A DNA stretch of 64,000 nt, taken from NCBI RefSeq assembly GCF_900105985.1, contig NZ_FNUB01000005.1, forward strand, positions 2,852,001-2,916,000, read 5' to 3'. Position 1 is the first letter of the stretch. Every line of letters starts with the position of its first letter. Below the pieces are notes generated by a model. It saw only the letters and a program-made list of their open reading frames with translations. It was not told the DNA's origin and searched no databases. Shown in pieces: positions 41,601-49,616 of the stretch. The position numbers and the translations under genes are program-made. Origin of the DNA: Tenacibaculum sp. MAR_2010_89 (GTDB lineage Bacteria; Bacteroidota; Bacteroidia; Flavobacteriales; Flavobacteriaceae).

Positions 41601-44117
41601 TTGCTCTTCTGCATTTAATAACCCAACATACGAAGTATATGGTGATACTTTTTTAGAAAATACATCGGTACTAAAATCACCTCCATTTTCATACACTTTA
41701 GTTATAAAACTGGCTTTTAACATCCCTGGAGCTTTATTAGCCAATCTCGGTTTTACTGAAAAAGTTGTTTTTCCTTCATTGTTTAAAACTCCTTTTAAAA
41801 CTTTGAATTCTTCCGTACCAAATCTTCTAGTAATATCATCAAACTTATAATTTGAATACTTAGGAAAAGCTGTTACTGTTTGAGTAAATTTCCCATTAAT
41901 GTCTAACTTTAAATTTCTAGCAATGGCACCATGCAACCACTTTACTTCCACATCTCCATCAATAGATGTATTCGCCTTAATAAAATCTGCTTTTGTATTT
42001 AACTTAATTTTTAAACGGTTAGGCTTAATTGTTTCTATTTTTAAATTTTTATTAAAAACCGCCCCACCTACACTTACTCTTAACTTCCAATTTCCTGTTA
42101 TTGCATCTCTATTAGTTTTAGGAGAATACGCATACACATTTTTGGGAATTTTAAATAATATTTTACGTTCAGTAATTTTCCCTTGCGGATTAATCAACTC
42201 AAATTTTATTGGATGTTTTTCTGGAATTGGATTCGCATTATCATTTAAAACAAAAGTTAAAAATAATTGATCTCCTGGTCTCCAAACTCCTCTTTCTCCA
42301 TAAATATATCCCTTAATTCCCTTTTGAAGTTTCACTCCTGAAACATCAAACTTACTCATTGACAATGAATTTCCGTCATTCAGTTTAATATAGGTAGTAT
42401 TATTATTTTTAGTTACAACAGCAAAAAAAGCATTGGTTATACCTTCAATTTTTACTATTCCTTCTTTATCTGTTGTTGTTTCAATAACTGGTTGCTGCTG
42501 TAAATTATATAACGTTACCTTAGCTCCTTCAACTGGCTTAGTTGTTAATAAATCAGTCACAGCAATAAAAGTTGTATTATTGTTTCCTTTTTTAACTATT
42601 ACACCCAAATTAGTAGCTAAAATATTTGTGCTAATATTTTTATTATAAAAATAGGATTCAGTACAAGGATTTTTTCTATCACTCCAACGATAGCTACGAT
42701 AATTATCATTATAATAGTTAGGATTATCGAACGCCTTAGTATTTACTTCTTTTTTACCATAAACTATTGTAGTTGTTGAAAGTGTTTCATCACAAGTGTA
42801 ATTTGAATATTCTTTTTTAAATGAAAGCTCTACCCTATACATTGCTCCATTTTCAACAGTAATAATTTCTGCTAAATCTATAGCAAAGGCATTTTCTTTA
42901 GTCAAATCAACACCTTGATTTGTTAAGTTTACAGTATAACTTGCTACTGGCCTTCCTACATAACGTAAATTACCTTTATTACTTAGGTTGTTATATTGTA
43001 AAAACTGTAATACATTATCTTTATATATTTTATAAATAGTTGCATCAACAGCTTTAAGGTTAACAGCTTTAAAGTTTATTTTTAAATTTTTTGAATTTGG
43101 TATAATTGTTCCACTTTTTATAAAACTTACAAGCGGATTTAATTGTTTAAAGTGTAATGTTTTACTATAACTTTCTTTTAAAGCATATCCGTCAATACTT
43201 TTAAGTCCTTTAAATATTTCAATATCAACTTTATTTTTAAATGCTGCTTTTGGATAGATTGTTACTATATTGTTATTAATAGCATACGTAAAATATCTTT
43301 TTTGAGTATTTACAAACTGAATAAGCCCTTTTAAATCTTGATTCTTCTTTATTGCATCAGAAAAACTAATCTCTATATGTTGTTTTTCAGTATCAACAAC
43401 TTCAATATTTAATACTTTAAAGTTGTTCTTTCCTGTAATTGATAATTCTCTTTCTCCTTTAGATACTGAGTTAATTGCTTTACCATTCCATAAGACATTT
43501 ATACTTTTATCATCTTCAAATCTTTTTAATTTATCAATTTTAAAAGTCGCTTTAGAAACAAACTCTTCTGAAGTATCAAACTTTATATCTGTGGCTTTTC
43601 CATTATAACTTGCACTCACTAACTCTGAAAGTTTTGAGCTTTCAATTACATCACTCGCTGTTAAAACTCCTTCAATATAATATTCATCTTTATTTAATAC
43701 AGTTGGTGACTTTAATGCTACATTAAATAACAGTTTTTTTGTTTTAATTTTAACAGTAAAATCTTTCAGGTTACTATCAATACCATCGTATAGTTTTGAT
43801 AAATGTAAGGTTACATTGTATTCTTGATTACTTTTTAACTTTTCAGAAGGAACAAAAGTTAATAAGTTGTCTTTTAAAACAACCGTCCCTTTTACTTTAG
43901 GTGTTATCGTAAAAACATCATTTTTTACATCAGCTACATTTGCTTTATTCTTTAATAAAAAATCTAAACTAGAAGTCGTCGATATTAAATTCTCAGGAAA
44001 AACTGAAACATATTCACTATAATCATGAACATTACTTGCTTTAGACTCGTTTTTTTTACATGATTGTACACCCAATACAAATACTAGTAAAATGATGATT
44101 TGATAGACTCTTTTCAT
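38622..44117 (-). CDS. Bacterial alpha-2-macroglobulin lipoprotein
   Basis: 1831 residues, lipoprotein signal (VFVLGVQSC). Large beta-rich macroglobulin (MG) domains fill the N-terminal 1200 residues, including a CTES segment around 490 and a GYIYGERGVWRPGDQLFL block typical of MG domains. The thioester motif CVEQ is at residues 1386-1389 (HGCVEQTTSSAF), followed by the alpha-alpha toroid (SNFQLSNGGLSYWQGS) and receptor-binding-like beta domains. The thioester traps proteases covalently, protecting the periplasm. In many bacteria the gene pairs with penicillin-binding protein 1C, but no pbpC is next to it here. Upstream and divergent is miaE. Confidence 0.9.
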   Translation of the reverse strand: MKRVYQIIILLVFVLGVQSCKKNESKASNVHDYSEYVSVFPENLISTTSSLDFLLKNKANVADVKNDVFTITPKVKGTVVLKDNLLTFVPSEKLKSNQEYNVTLHLSKLYDGIDSNLKDFTVKIKTKKLLFNVALKSPTVLNKDEYYIEGVLTASDVIESSKLSELVSASYNGKATDIKFDTSEEFVSKATFKIDKLKRFEDDKSINVLWNGKAINSVSKGERELSITGKNNFKVLNIEVVDTEKQHIEISFSDAIKKNQDLKGLIQFVNTQKRYFTYAINNNIVTIYPKAAFKNKVDIEIFKGLKSIDGYALKESYSKTLHFKQLNPLVSFIKSGTIIPNSKNLKINFKAVNLKAVDATIYKIYKDNVLQFLQYNNLSNKGNLRYVGRPVASYTVNLTNQGVDLTKENAFAIDLAEIITVENGAMYRVELSFKKEYSNYTCDETLSTTTIVYGKKEVNTKAFDNPNYYNDNYRSYRWSDRKNPCTESYFYNKNISTNILATNLGVIVKKGNNNTTFIAVTDLLTTKPVEGAKVTLYNLQQQPVIETTTDKEGIVKIEGITNAFFAVVTKNNNTTYIKLNDGNSLSMSKFDVSGVKLQKGIKGYIYGERGVWRPGDQLFLTFVLNDNANPIPEKHPIKFELINPQGKITERKILFKIPKNVYAYSPKTNRDAITGNWKLRVSVGGAVFNKNLKIETIKPNRLKIKLNTKADFIKANTSIDGDVEVKWLHGAIARNLKLDINGKFTQTVTAFPKYSNYKFDDITRRFGTEEFKVLKGVLNNEGKTTFSVKPRLANKAPGMLKASFITKVYENGGDFSTDVFSKKVSPYTSYVGLLNAEEQQSRNYLFTDEKYTFNVASVNDLGVGIRNNLEVKVYKLSWRWWWSTSDNGLSNYDGTRYHQPYKTLQVKTNATGKGSFDLKVDEGDWGRYLIKVRDKKSKHVTSNIAYFDWPSWYGKKKGSQDKTNATMLVFTTDKESYQVNETATVKFPSSEGGRALITIENGVEVLDNFWVETKAKQTEFSFPVLANYTPNVFVNISLLQKHSQTVNDLPIRMYGSIPMLVNDPATKLEPEISIADELRPESVATIKVKEKKGKAMTYTIALVDDGLLDLTRFKTPNPWSTFYARQSLGVKTWDIFDDVVGAYGGKVNQILSIGGDEAEAGSKNKKANRFKPMVVYLGPFHLEKGDTKEHVVKIPKYVGSVRAMVVATDIKKEAYGSDEKTSFVRKPVMILASLPRKITPKETVTLPVTVFAMKPSVKKVKVTVKPNESYTIIGDKTQTVTFNQPDEKMAYFTLKVNDFKGIGKVNIEASSGNEKASYEVEIDVLNPNPVTTEVKDLILKSNEQSEINFSTFGTQGTNAVGIELSTLPPMNFTKRMGYLIQYPHGCVEQTTSSAFPQLFLSEIFELPVEKKQSIERNIKATIQRLSNFQLSNGGLSYWQGSGNANSWGTSYAGHFMIEAAKKGYVLPIGFRSKWIEYQKQESRNWRNNSRYYNNALTQAYRLYTLSLANSPDLASMNRLRETNSISNEAKMRLAAAYALLGKKSIAKLILNSLSSQNYSKRYYYNYGSETRNKAMALETYTLLNEETKAIKLAKEIAETLSSENWMSTQTTSYSLLAISQYALQNGESSGINASYSFNNNIEKINTSKALFIKDLVGLQKDNKLKVSNKNKGVLYVRVFNKGILPVGEEKVVQKNLEATVVYKSKEGVKVEPNSLSQGTNFVAEVSVRNSTNEKVENVALTQFIPSGWEIINTRFTDFGNNTNSSKVDYTDIRDASISNYFTLNKFETKTFRVLLNASYLGEYYLPGIQVEAMYDNDYIARNKGQWVKVMK

Positions 44118-44235
44118 ATTAAAATAGTTCTTTTTCTTAAAAAATATTTGAAGTACTTCAAAGTTAGTTATTTTACTTCTTGTTTTAGTTAAAAAGAGCT
44201 TATATTTTTTACTTTTACACTTTCAAATTTAAATT

Positions 44236-44817
44236 ATGCTTGGATTAAAATTCGATACTGAAACTTCATGGGTTGACGTTGCTAAAAATGGATTACAACA
44301 ACTATTAACTGACCATGCTTTTGCTGAACAAAAAGCCGCTTCTAACGCTGTTTCGATTATTATAAATTATTCTGAAGAAACTGCACTTGTTAAGGATATG
44401 AGTGATATTGCTATTGAAGAGATGGAACACTTTAGAATGGTTCATAATATTATGATTGAACGTAATATGGTGTTAGGTCAAGGAACGAAAAATGATTATG
44501 CTTTAAAGCTTCAAAAGTTTTTTCCGCATACAGGGAAGCGTTCAGAAGCATTAGTACATAGATTATTAGTTGCTGCTTTAATTGAAGCTAGAAGTTGTGA
44601 ACGTTTTAAAGTGTTTGCTGACAATTTGAAAGATGAACAACTTTCTAAATTTTATTTAGATTTGATGGTTTCTGAAGCTAATCATTATACCTTATTCTTA
44701 GGATATGCAAGAAAGTATATGGATAAGAATATTGTTGATAAAAAGTGGAATGATTTATTAGCATTTGAAGCTGAAATGATGAAAAATAGAGGTACTACTG
44801 CCAAAGTTCACGGATAA
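44236..44817 (+). CDS. miaE: tRNA-(ms2io6A)-hydroxylase
   Basis: 193 residues. Hydroxylates the isopentenyl side chain of ms2i6A37 in tRNA with a diiron centre. Ferritin-like four-helix bundle with ligands visible in order: E31 (HAFAEQ), E61-E64-H65 (EEMEH), E117 (EARSCE) and E147-H150 (SEANH). Length matches MiaE. Start ATG 44236 is divergent from the alpha-2-macroglobulin gene. The next gene follows after 49 bp. Confidence 0.92.
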   Translation: MLGLKFDTETSWVDVAKNGLQQLLTDHAFAEQKAASNAVSIIINYSEETALVKDMSDIAIEEMEHFRMVHNIMIERNMVLGQGTKNDYALKLQKFFPHTGKRSEALVHRLLVAALIEARSCERFKVFADNLKDEQLSKFYLDLMVSEANHYTLFLGYARKYMDKNIVDKKWNDLLAFEAEMMKNRGTTAKVHG

Positions 44818-44866
44818 TAGAGATACACGATAATTCAACAATTATTGAAAATTAATAACTCACATA

Positions 44867-45304
44867 ATGTTTAGTAAAGAAGAATCTGCTCAATTAAGAA
44901 AAGAATTTTGGACTAGCTTTGGAAAATCTTTTCCAAGAAAATGGTTGTTATACAACACTAAAATAAAAGGATTTGCGTTTAAATTTCAAGCGGATAGAAA
45001 AAAAGCTTCTGTTTGCCTAGATTTTGAGCATCCTGAAGAAATAGCAAATGAGTTATTATATGATCAACTAATTTCATTAAAAAAAATACTTGAAACCGAG
45101 TACTTACCCGAAGTTATTTACAATGATAATTTTGAGTTAGATAATAGAAAAATAATTAGACGTATATATATTCCTTTTGAAAAAAAGTTTAGTATTCATA
45201 ATAAGAACACTTGGAGAGATTGTTATGAGTTTTTTGTTGATACAATGACTGAATTTGAACTATTTTTTTATGAATATGAAGATTTTATTAAGCAAGCCAT
45301 ATAA
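44867..45304 (+). CDS. DUF4268 domain-containing protein
   Basis: 145 residues. EESAQLRKEFWTSFGKSFP, then a beta-strand series with FKFQADRKKASVCLDF, LPEVIYNDNFELD, RRIYIPFEKKFSIHN and a final RDCYEFFVDTMTEFELFF match DUF4268, a small domain also found fused to nucleases. Function unknown. No signal peptide. It lies 9 bp before the CAP gene, so the two are probably one transcript. Confidence 0.78.
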   Translation: MFSKEESAQLRKEFWTSFGKSFPRKWLLYNTKIKGFAFKFQADRKKASVCLDFEHPEEIANELLYDQLISLKKILETEYLPEVIYNDNFELDNRKIIRRIYIPFEKKFSIHNKNTWRDCYEFFVDTMTEFELFFYEYEDFIKQAI

Positions 45305-45313
45305 CTCGATATA

Positions 45314-45784
45314 ATGAAGAAACCTTTTTTTAAGTTTAATATCCTATTACTAGCTGTTTTATTTTTTACTTGTTCATCAGATAAAATTTCAGATATAAAT
45401 GATCAAGCAAATTCTTCTTTAGAAACTGAAATTTTATTATTAATTAACGATCATAGAGCTAGCTTAAATTTAAAAAAACTTGAAACACTAGCTGTTATAA
45501 AAACACAAACAAACAGTCATACTAAATATATGATTAAAAAAGGTAAAATATCACACGATAACTTTAATCAACGTGCTAATTATCTTCAAACAAATGCAAA
45601 AGCTACTAGCACTTCTGAAAACGTCGCTTCTGGATATTCTTCAGCAAAATCTGTAATTAAAGGCTGGTTAAATAGCACTGGTCATCGTAAAAATATTGAA
45701 GGCAATTATACTCATTTTAATATAACTGCTGCCCAAAACAATAAAGGAATTTGGTATTACACCAATATTTTCATGTATCAATAA
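45314..45784 (+). CDS. CAP (SCP-like) domain lipoprotein
   Basis: 156 residues, lipoprotein signal with LLAVLFFTC. CAP fold motifs: INDHRASLNLKKLETLAVI, H in TNSHTKYM, ISHDNF, SENVASGYSSAKSVIKGWLNS, TGHRKNI and a final GIWYYTNIF. The His/Glu pocket of CAP proteins is present. Probably an exported binding or metal-dependent protein of the cell envelope; enzyme activity is uncertain. Confidence 0.85.
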   Translation: MKKPFFKFNILLLAVLFFTCSSDKISDINDQANSSLETEILLLINDHRASLNLKKLETLAVIKTQTNSHTKYMIKKGKISHDNFNQRANYLQTNAKATSTSENVASGYSSAKSVIKGWLNSTGHRKNIEGNYTHFNITAAQNNKGIWYYTNIFMYQ

Positions 45785-45793
45785 AAACAAATT

Positions 45794-46744
45794 CTACCAT
45801 CTAAAATATTTATTTTTTACTCGTACTTTTTTAATTATTAGTGCTTCTAAAGCAAAAATTTCATGGTAATCATAACTTATACGTTCATACCCTCCTACTC
45901 TCCATTGAGTTCCATATGAGTTTTTTATAATGAAACCTTCTTTATCATAACCAACAATGGCAACAGCATGGCCTCCATATTTATTTTTAGTATCAGTTAT
46001 TTCCATCAATAGCTCACCCTTTACTATACGTTGATTAATATTTTGATATAAACCTTTAGCTACTGAATATTTAAGATAATTTCCACTTGCGCCTAATACT
46101 TTATATCCCACATCTGGTGTTATGGTATTAAATTTCCTAGAAGAAAAACTTTTCCAAGCATCTTGATATATCAGAGGATATGAAACAGGAATCGCTTTTA
46201 TTCCATTACGCAATTGTTGTTTTATATATTCTATATCCTTTGCTTTCTTAGCATCTAAATATTCATAGTCAGTGACAAAAACCCTAGCCTTTTTCTTATA
46301 TTTTGTAACCAATGTAAATAAGCCAACTTCGCCTTCATATAAATATTTAGAAAACTGAGTTTCATTCATTTCTCTAGCTCTTTCATAATCTAAATTATAT
46401 GGCAAATATTTCTCTTCAATAACTCCATCCTTTTTTAAAGATTCAGGGTAAAACTTTAAAAAATGCCCTCTTTTAACTGCAGTTTTACCATCATACTGAT
46501 ATCCTTTTTGGAATGCATATAAATACTTCTCACTTAAATCTTTTGATACATTAGGAAATGTTTCTAAAGCCGCTGCAATAGCAAATGCTGTACAAGTATA
46601 TTTTACCCCTTGGTGTTTAACTGGTGATTGACTTTTCCAATGAACTAATGGAAGAGATCTACTTATTTTAGTAAAATCTGTATTTTGAGAAAATGTAATT
46701 CCTACCAATAAAAGTAAACATAGAGTACATGTATATCTCTTCAT
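45794..46744 (-). CDS. Papain-like (C1) cysteine protease, secreted
   Basis: 316 residues, signal peptide ending near ITFSQ. Catalytic residues of the C1A fold: Q45 and C51 (KHQGVKYTCTAFA), H259 (GGHAVAIVGYD) and N275 (IIKNSYGTQW). No T9SS tail, so it is probably periplasmic. A pro-segment as in papain is short or absent. It is convergent with the CAP gene (9 bp apart) and precedes a terminator. Confidence 0.87.
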   Translation of the reverse strand: MKRYTCTLCLLLLVGITFSQNTDFTKISRSLPLVHWKSQSPVKHQGVKYTCTAFAIAAALETFPNVSKDLSEKYLYAFQKGYQYDGKTAVKRGHFLKFYPESLKKDGVIEEKYLPYNLDYERAREMNETQFSKYLYEGEVGLFTLVTKYKKKARVFVTDYEYLDAKKAKDIEYIKQQLRNGIKAIPVSYPLIYQDAWKSFSSRKFNTITPDVGYKVLGASGNYLKYSVAKGLYQNINQRIVKGELLMEITDTKNKYGGHAVAIVGYDKEGFIIKNSYGTQWRVGGYERISYDYHEIFALEALIIKKVRVKNKYFRW

Positions 46745-46806
46745 AGTTTATTGTTTTTTAAGATAGTACGCCAAATATACAATAACTACATTTTTATATA
46801 AAAGTG

Positions 46807-46833
46807 AAAAACACCCTAAATTAGGGTGTTTTT
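46807..46833 (-). terminator. Terminator hairpin after DUF4870 gene
   Basis: AAAAACACCCTAA (46807-46819) and TTAGGGTGTTTTT (46821-46833), with T runs on both strands. Confidence 0.8.
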
Positions 46834-46856
46834 TCGTTGATTTATTTTTTATTTTT

Positions 46857-47192
46857 TTATAAAAACTTAATACTAAAAGGATAACTTGGTTCTTCATTAT
46901 TACTTGCTTTAATAGCATTTAGTATCGGGAAAATAATATACGCAGCTCCTATTACTAAAAAGCCAAGTAAGCCCAAACCAAAAAATAACACTAAAGGAAT
47001 ACATATTAACAAATATAGAAACATAGTTATTCTAAAGTTTAAAATAGCTTTACCATGTTCATCCATATGTAAAATTTCATCCTTTTTTACAGCCCATATA
47101 ATAAGAGGAACAATGAATCCTCCGATTCCTGTTACAAAATCTAATAATTGACTTAAATGGGTTAACACTAATAATTGATTATTTCTTTTCAT
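46857..47192 (-). CDS. DUF4870 membrane protein
   Basis: 111 residues, three hydrophobic helices with LLDFVTGIGGFIVPLIIWAV, KAILNFRITMFLYLL and an IFPILNAIKA end, the complete DUF4870 (Tic20-like) pattern. Small inner-membrane family of unknown function. Divergent from mnmE. Confidence 0.85.
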   Translation of the reverse strand: MKRNNQLLVLTHLSQLLDFVTGIGGFIVPLIIWAVKKDEILHMDEHGKAILNFRITMFLYLLICIPLVLFFGLGLLGFLVIGAAYIIFPILNAIKASNNEEPSYPFSIKFL

Positions 47193-47278
47193 ATGTATAT
47201 AGAGGTTGATTGTATAAATAAGACGCTTAACATGCAGTTTTGTTACAAAAAGTAAATTTATATCTCTATTTTACTATG

Positions 47279-47286
47279 TATATTTG
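47279..47286 (+). promoter_or_regulatory. Candidate -7 promoter box TATATTTG for mnmE
   Basis: Matches TAnnTTTG exactly, 4 bp before the ATG at 47291. If used, the leader would be almost absent, so an upstream promoter is also possible. Confidence 0.35.
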
Positions 47287-47290
47287 CACC

Positions 47291-48685
47291 ATGATTGAAA
47301 ACGATACCATTATTGCTTTAGCTACTCCAGCAGGTGTTGGAGCCATTGCTATAATTAGACTTTCTGGGGAAAAATCTATTGAAATTGCCGATACTTTTTT
47401 CAAATCGGTTAAGAAAGTTAAATCGCTACGTACCCAAAAATCTCATACACTACATTTGGGACATATTGTAAATAATGATCGTGTTATTGATCAAGTATTA
47501 GTTTCTATTTTTAAAAATCCACATTCTTATACGGGTGAAAACGTAGTAGAAATTTCATGTCATGGATCAAGTTTTATTCAGCAAGAAATCATTCAACTAT
47601 TTTTACAAAATGGGTGTAGAATGGCTGATAATGGTGAATTTACCATGCGTGCTTTTTTAAATGGAAAAATGGATTTAAGTCAGGCAGAAGCAGTTGCTGA
47701 TGTTATTGCTTCAAATTCTGCAGCTTCCCATCAAATGGCTATTCAACAAATGCGTGGTGGAATTACCAATGAATTAAAAGAATTACGTGGTCAATTATTA
47801 GATTTTGCTGCCTTAATTGAATTAGAACTCGATTTTTCAGGTGAAGATGTTGAATTTGCCGACCGAACTAAATTTAAAGAACTTGTTTCAAAAATTACGT
47901 TTGTACTAAAGCGATTAATTGATTCTTTTGCTTTTGGAAATGCAATGAAAAATGGGATTCCAGTTGCAATAATAGGGGAACCTAATGTTGGAAAATCAAC
48001 ACTTTTAAATGTTTTATTAAACGAAGAAAAAGCCATTGTTTCTGACATTGCAGGTACTACTCGTGATGCCATTGAAGATGAAGTTATTATTGACGGAGTT
48101 GCTTTTCGTTTTATCGATACTGCTGGTATTCGTGAAACTGAAGATGTTGTTGAAAATATTGGTATAAAAAAGGCGTATGAAAAAGCAGAAAACGCTCAAT
48201 TAATTATTTTCTTAATCGATTCAAATAAATTTTCTTATTCTAGTGATTTATTTTTAAAGGAAATTGAAACTATCAAAGAGCGTTTTCCAAATAAACGTTT
48301 ACTAGTAATTGCAAATAAAATTGACACATTATCGTGTCATGACTCTTCTATTTTACAATCAGAAATTGAGCATTTAATTTTATTGTCTGCAAAACAAAAA
48401 ACTGGAATTGATGAACTAAGAAATGAGTTAACTTCCTTAGTAAATACTGGAGCTTTAAGTAATAATGAAACTATTGTTACAAATTCCCGTCATTTTGAAG
48501 CTTTAAACAATGCGTTAATAGCTATTACTTCTGTACAACAAGGTATTGACTTAGAAATTTCTACCGATTTATTTTCTATTGATATTCGTGAGTGTTTACG
48601 TCATTTAGGAAATATAACTGGTGAGTATGATGTTGATAAAGATATTTTAGGGCACATTTTTGGGAATTTCTGTATCGGGAAGTAA
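47291..48685 (+). CDS. mnmE: tRNA uridine-5-carboxymethylaminomethyl modification GTPase MnmE
   Basis: 464 residues from ATG 47291 (MIENDTIIALATPAG), the family-typical start; the frame extends 17 codons upstream. N-terminal THF-binding domain (to about 120), helical domain, and an inserted GTPase domain with G1 GEPNVGKST, G2-G3 IAGTTRD and DTAG, and G4 ANKID. The C-terminus ends in CIGK, the invariant C-x-G-K. With MnmG it makes cmnm5U34 at the tRNA wobble base. A core gene. The accessory segment that begins just after its stop suggests that its 3' flank is an insertion spot. Confidence 0.96.
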   Translation: MIENDTIIALATPAGVGAIAIIRLSGEKSIEIADTFFKSVKKVKSLRTQKSHTLHLGHIVNNDRVIDQVLVSIFKNPHSYTGENVVEISCHGSSFIQQEIIQLFLQNGCRMADNGEFTMRAFLNGKMDLSQAEAVADVIASNSAASHQMAIQQMRGGITNELKELRGQLLDFAALIELELDFSGEDVEFADRTKFKELVSKITFVLKRLIDSFAFGNAMKNGIPVAIIGEPNVGKSTLLNVLLNEEKAIVSDIAGTTRDAIEDEVIIDGVAFRFIDTAGIRETEDVVENIGIKKAYEKAENAQLIIFLIDSNKFSYSSDLFLKEIETIKERFPNKRLLVIANKIDTLSCHDSSILQSEIEHLILLSAKQKTGIDELRNELTSLVNTGALSNNETIVTNSRHFEALNNALIAITSVQQGIDLEISTDLFSIDIRECLRHLGNITGEYDVDKDILGHIFGNFCIGK

Positions 48686-48790
48686 TAAAAGAAAACAAAG
48701 GAAATCAAAAGAAACAAAACCATTTTAATCAACACTTTAAGTCATTTTTTTTAGGATAGATGCTGTGGTAGAAACAAATCTTTAGGGCCA

Positions 48791-49189
48791 ATAAAAATAG
48801 AAGAATTTTTCAGTTAGAAAAAAATAAACTTTACAGAAGAGTATAGATTTAAAGATTGTATAAGTATTTTAACACTCCCTTTTGATTTTTACATAAAAAA
48901 ATACAATTTACTAATAGAGTTTGATGGTTAGCAACACTTCAAGCCACAAACAACCTTTGGGGGAAAAATCAAATTTAAAAAAGAAATTCAAAGAGATATA
49001 ATTAAAAAAAAGTACGCTTTTGAAAAGAAAATAAACCTACTTAGAATATCTTATACCGAATTAAGTAGAACTAATAATATTATAATAAATACAATTAAGC
49101 TTATAGAAAACAAAGAGGAAGTATTTATTAATTCAGATTCTAAAATTGTAAAAAAATATAATGATGTATACATTGATTTTCATAAATAA
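48791..49189 (+). pseudogene. Decayed PD-(D/E)XK endonuclease (VSR/DUF559-like), two in-frame stops
   Basis: A single frame encodes the normal block order of the EFDGxQH nuclease family: KIEEFFS, EYRFKDCISILTLPFDFYI, YNLLIEFDG, QHFKPQTTFGG, QRDIIKKKYAFEKKINLLRI and SYTELS. TAG codons interrupt it at 48815-48817 and at 48929-48931, the latter just after EFDG, inside the catalytic core. No start codon is evident. It is therefore a dead gene. Its position just upstream of the methyltransferase operon suggests a former nuclease partner, or the residue of an earlier mobile visitor. The rest of 48686-48790 holds nothing recognisable. Confidence 0.75.
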
Positions 49190-49231
49190 AAAATTGTACT
49201 AATTCTAGATATTGATTTATTTAATTATCAT

Positions 49232-49327
49232 GATAGCCTTATCTCATTCGAACTTCGCAAAATCTTCACTAAGTCACATTCGTTCCTTAACTCAAATCTT
49301 TGCTTGTCTCATTTCGTTAAGGCTATT
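49232..49327. repeat. Imperfect inverted repeat between nuclease pseudogene and operon
   Basis: GATAGCCTTATCTCATTCG near 49232 and CTCATTTCGTTAAGGCTATT near 49308 form the ends: ATAGCCTTA is complementary to TAAGGCTAT. The inner part (AGTCACATTCGTTCC and similar TCATTCG units) is repetitive. It could be a small repeat element or the edge of the accessory island. Confidence 0.4.
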
Positions 49328-49369
49328 AAAATATTTGAATATATATATATATATTGACACATTAAATCA

Positions 49370-49377
49370 TATATTTG
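49370..49377 (+). promoter_or_regulatory. Candidate -7 promoter box TATATTTG of the defence-like operon
   Basis: Exact TAnnTTTG box whose last four bases overlap the left arm of the inverted repeat at 49374, so a protein bound there would block the promoter. Transcription would start about 15-20 nt before the ATG. Confidence 0.45.
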
Positions 49378-49408
49378 ACATGTAATGCAAAAAATATTAC
49401 ATGTCAAA
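49374..49408 (+). promoter_or_regulatory. Perfect 13-bp inverted repeat over the controller start codon
   Basis: TTTGACATGTAAT (49374-49386) and ATTACATGTCAAA (49396-49408) are exact reverse complements, separated by 9 bases. The right arm contains the ATG of the HTH gene at 49401. Position and symmetry fit an operator for autoregulation by the dimeric HTH protein, as with controller (C) proteins of restriction-modification systems. The nearby TTGACA at 49354 may be an extra half site. Confidence 0.7.
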
Positions 49409-49616
49409 CAAAAAGAACTACAATAGACTTAAAGTAGTTTTAACAGAAAAAAAGCAATCTAGTAGAGAATTAGCAAAAAAACTTAACTGTTCTGAATCTA
49501 CTGTATCAAGATGGTGTACAAATGATGTACAGCCTAACTTAGAAACTTTATATAAAATCTCTCAATTTTTAAATATTGAAACAAGAGATTTAATTTCAAT
49601 TAATAGAAATATATGA
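49401..49616 (+). CDS. Small XRE-family HTH controller protein
   Basis: 71 residues, one Cro/CI-type HTH: LKVVLTEKKQSSRELAKKLN (helices 1-2), CSESTVSRWCTND (recognition helix) and PNLETLYKISQFLNIETRDL (helices 4-5). Size and fold match controller proteins of restriction-modification systems. Its ATG lies inside a perfect inverted repeat, which strongly suggests that it binds its own promoter. It overlaps the methyltransferase start by 4 bp (ATGA), so the methyltransferase is translated with it. Confidence 0.85.
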   Translation: MSNKKNYNRLKVVLTEKKQSSRELAKKLNCSESTVSRWCTNDVQPNLETLYKISQFLNIETRDLISINRNI

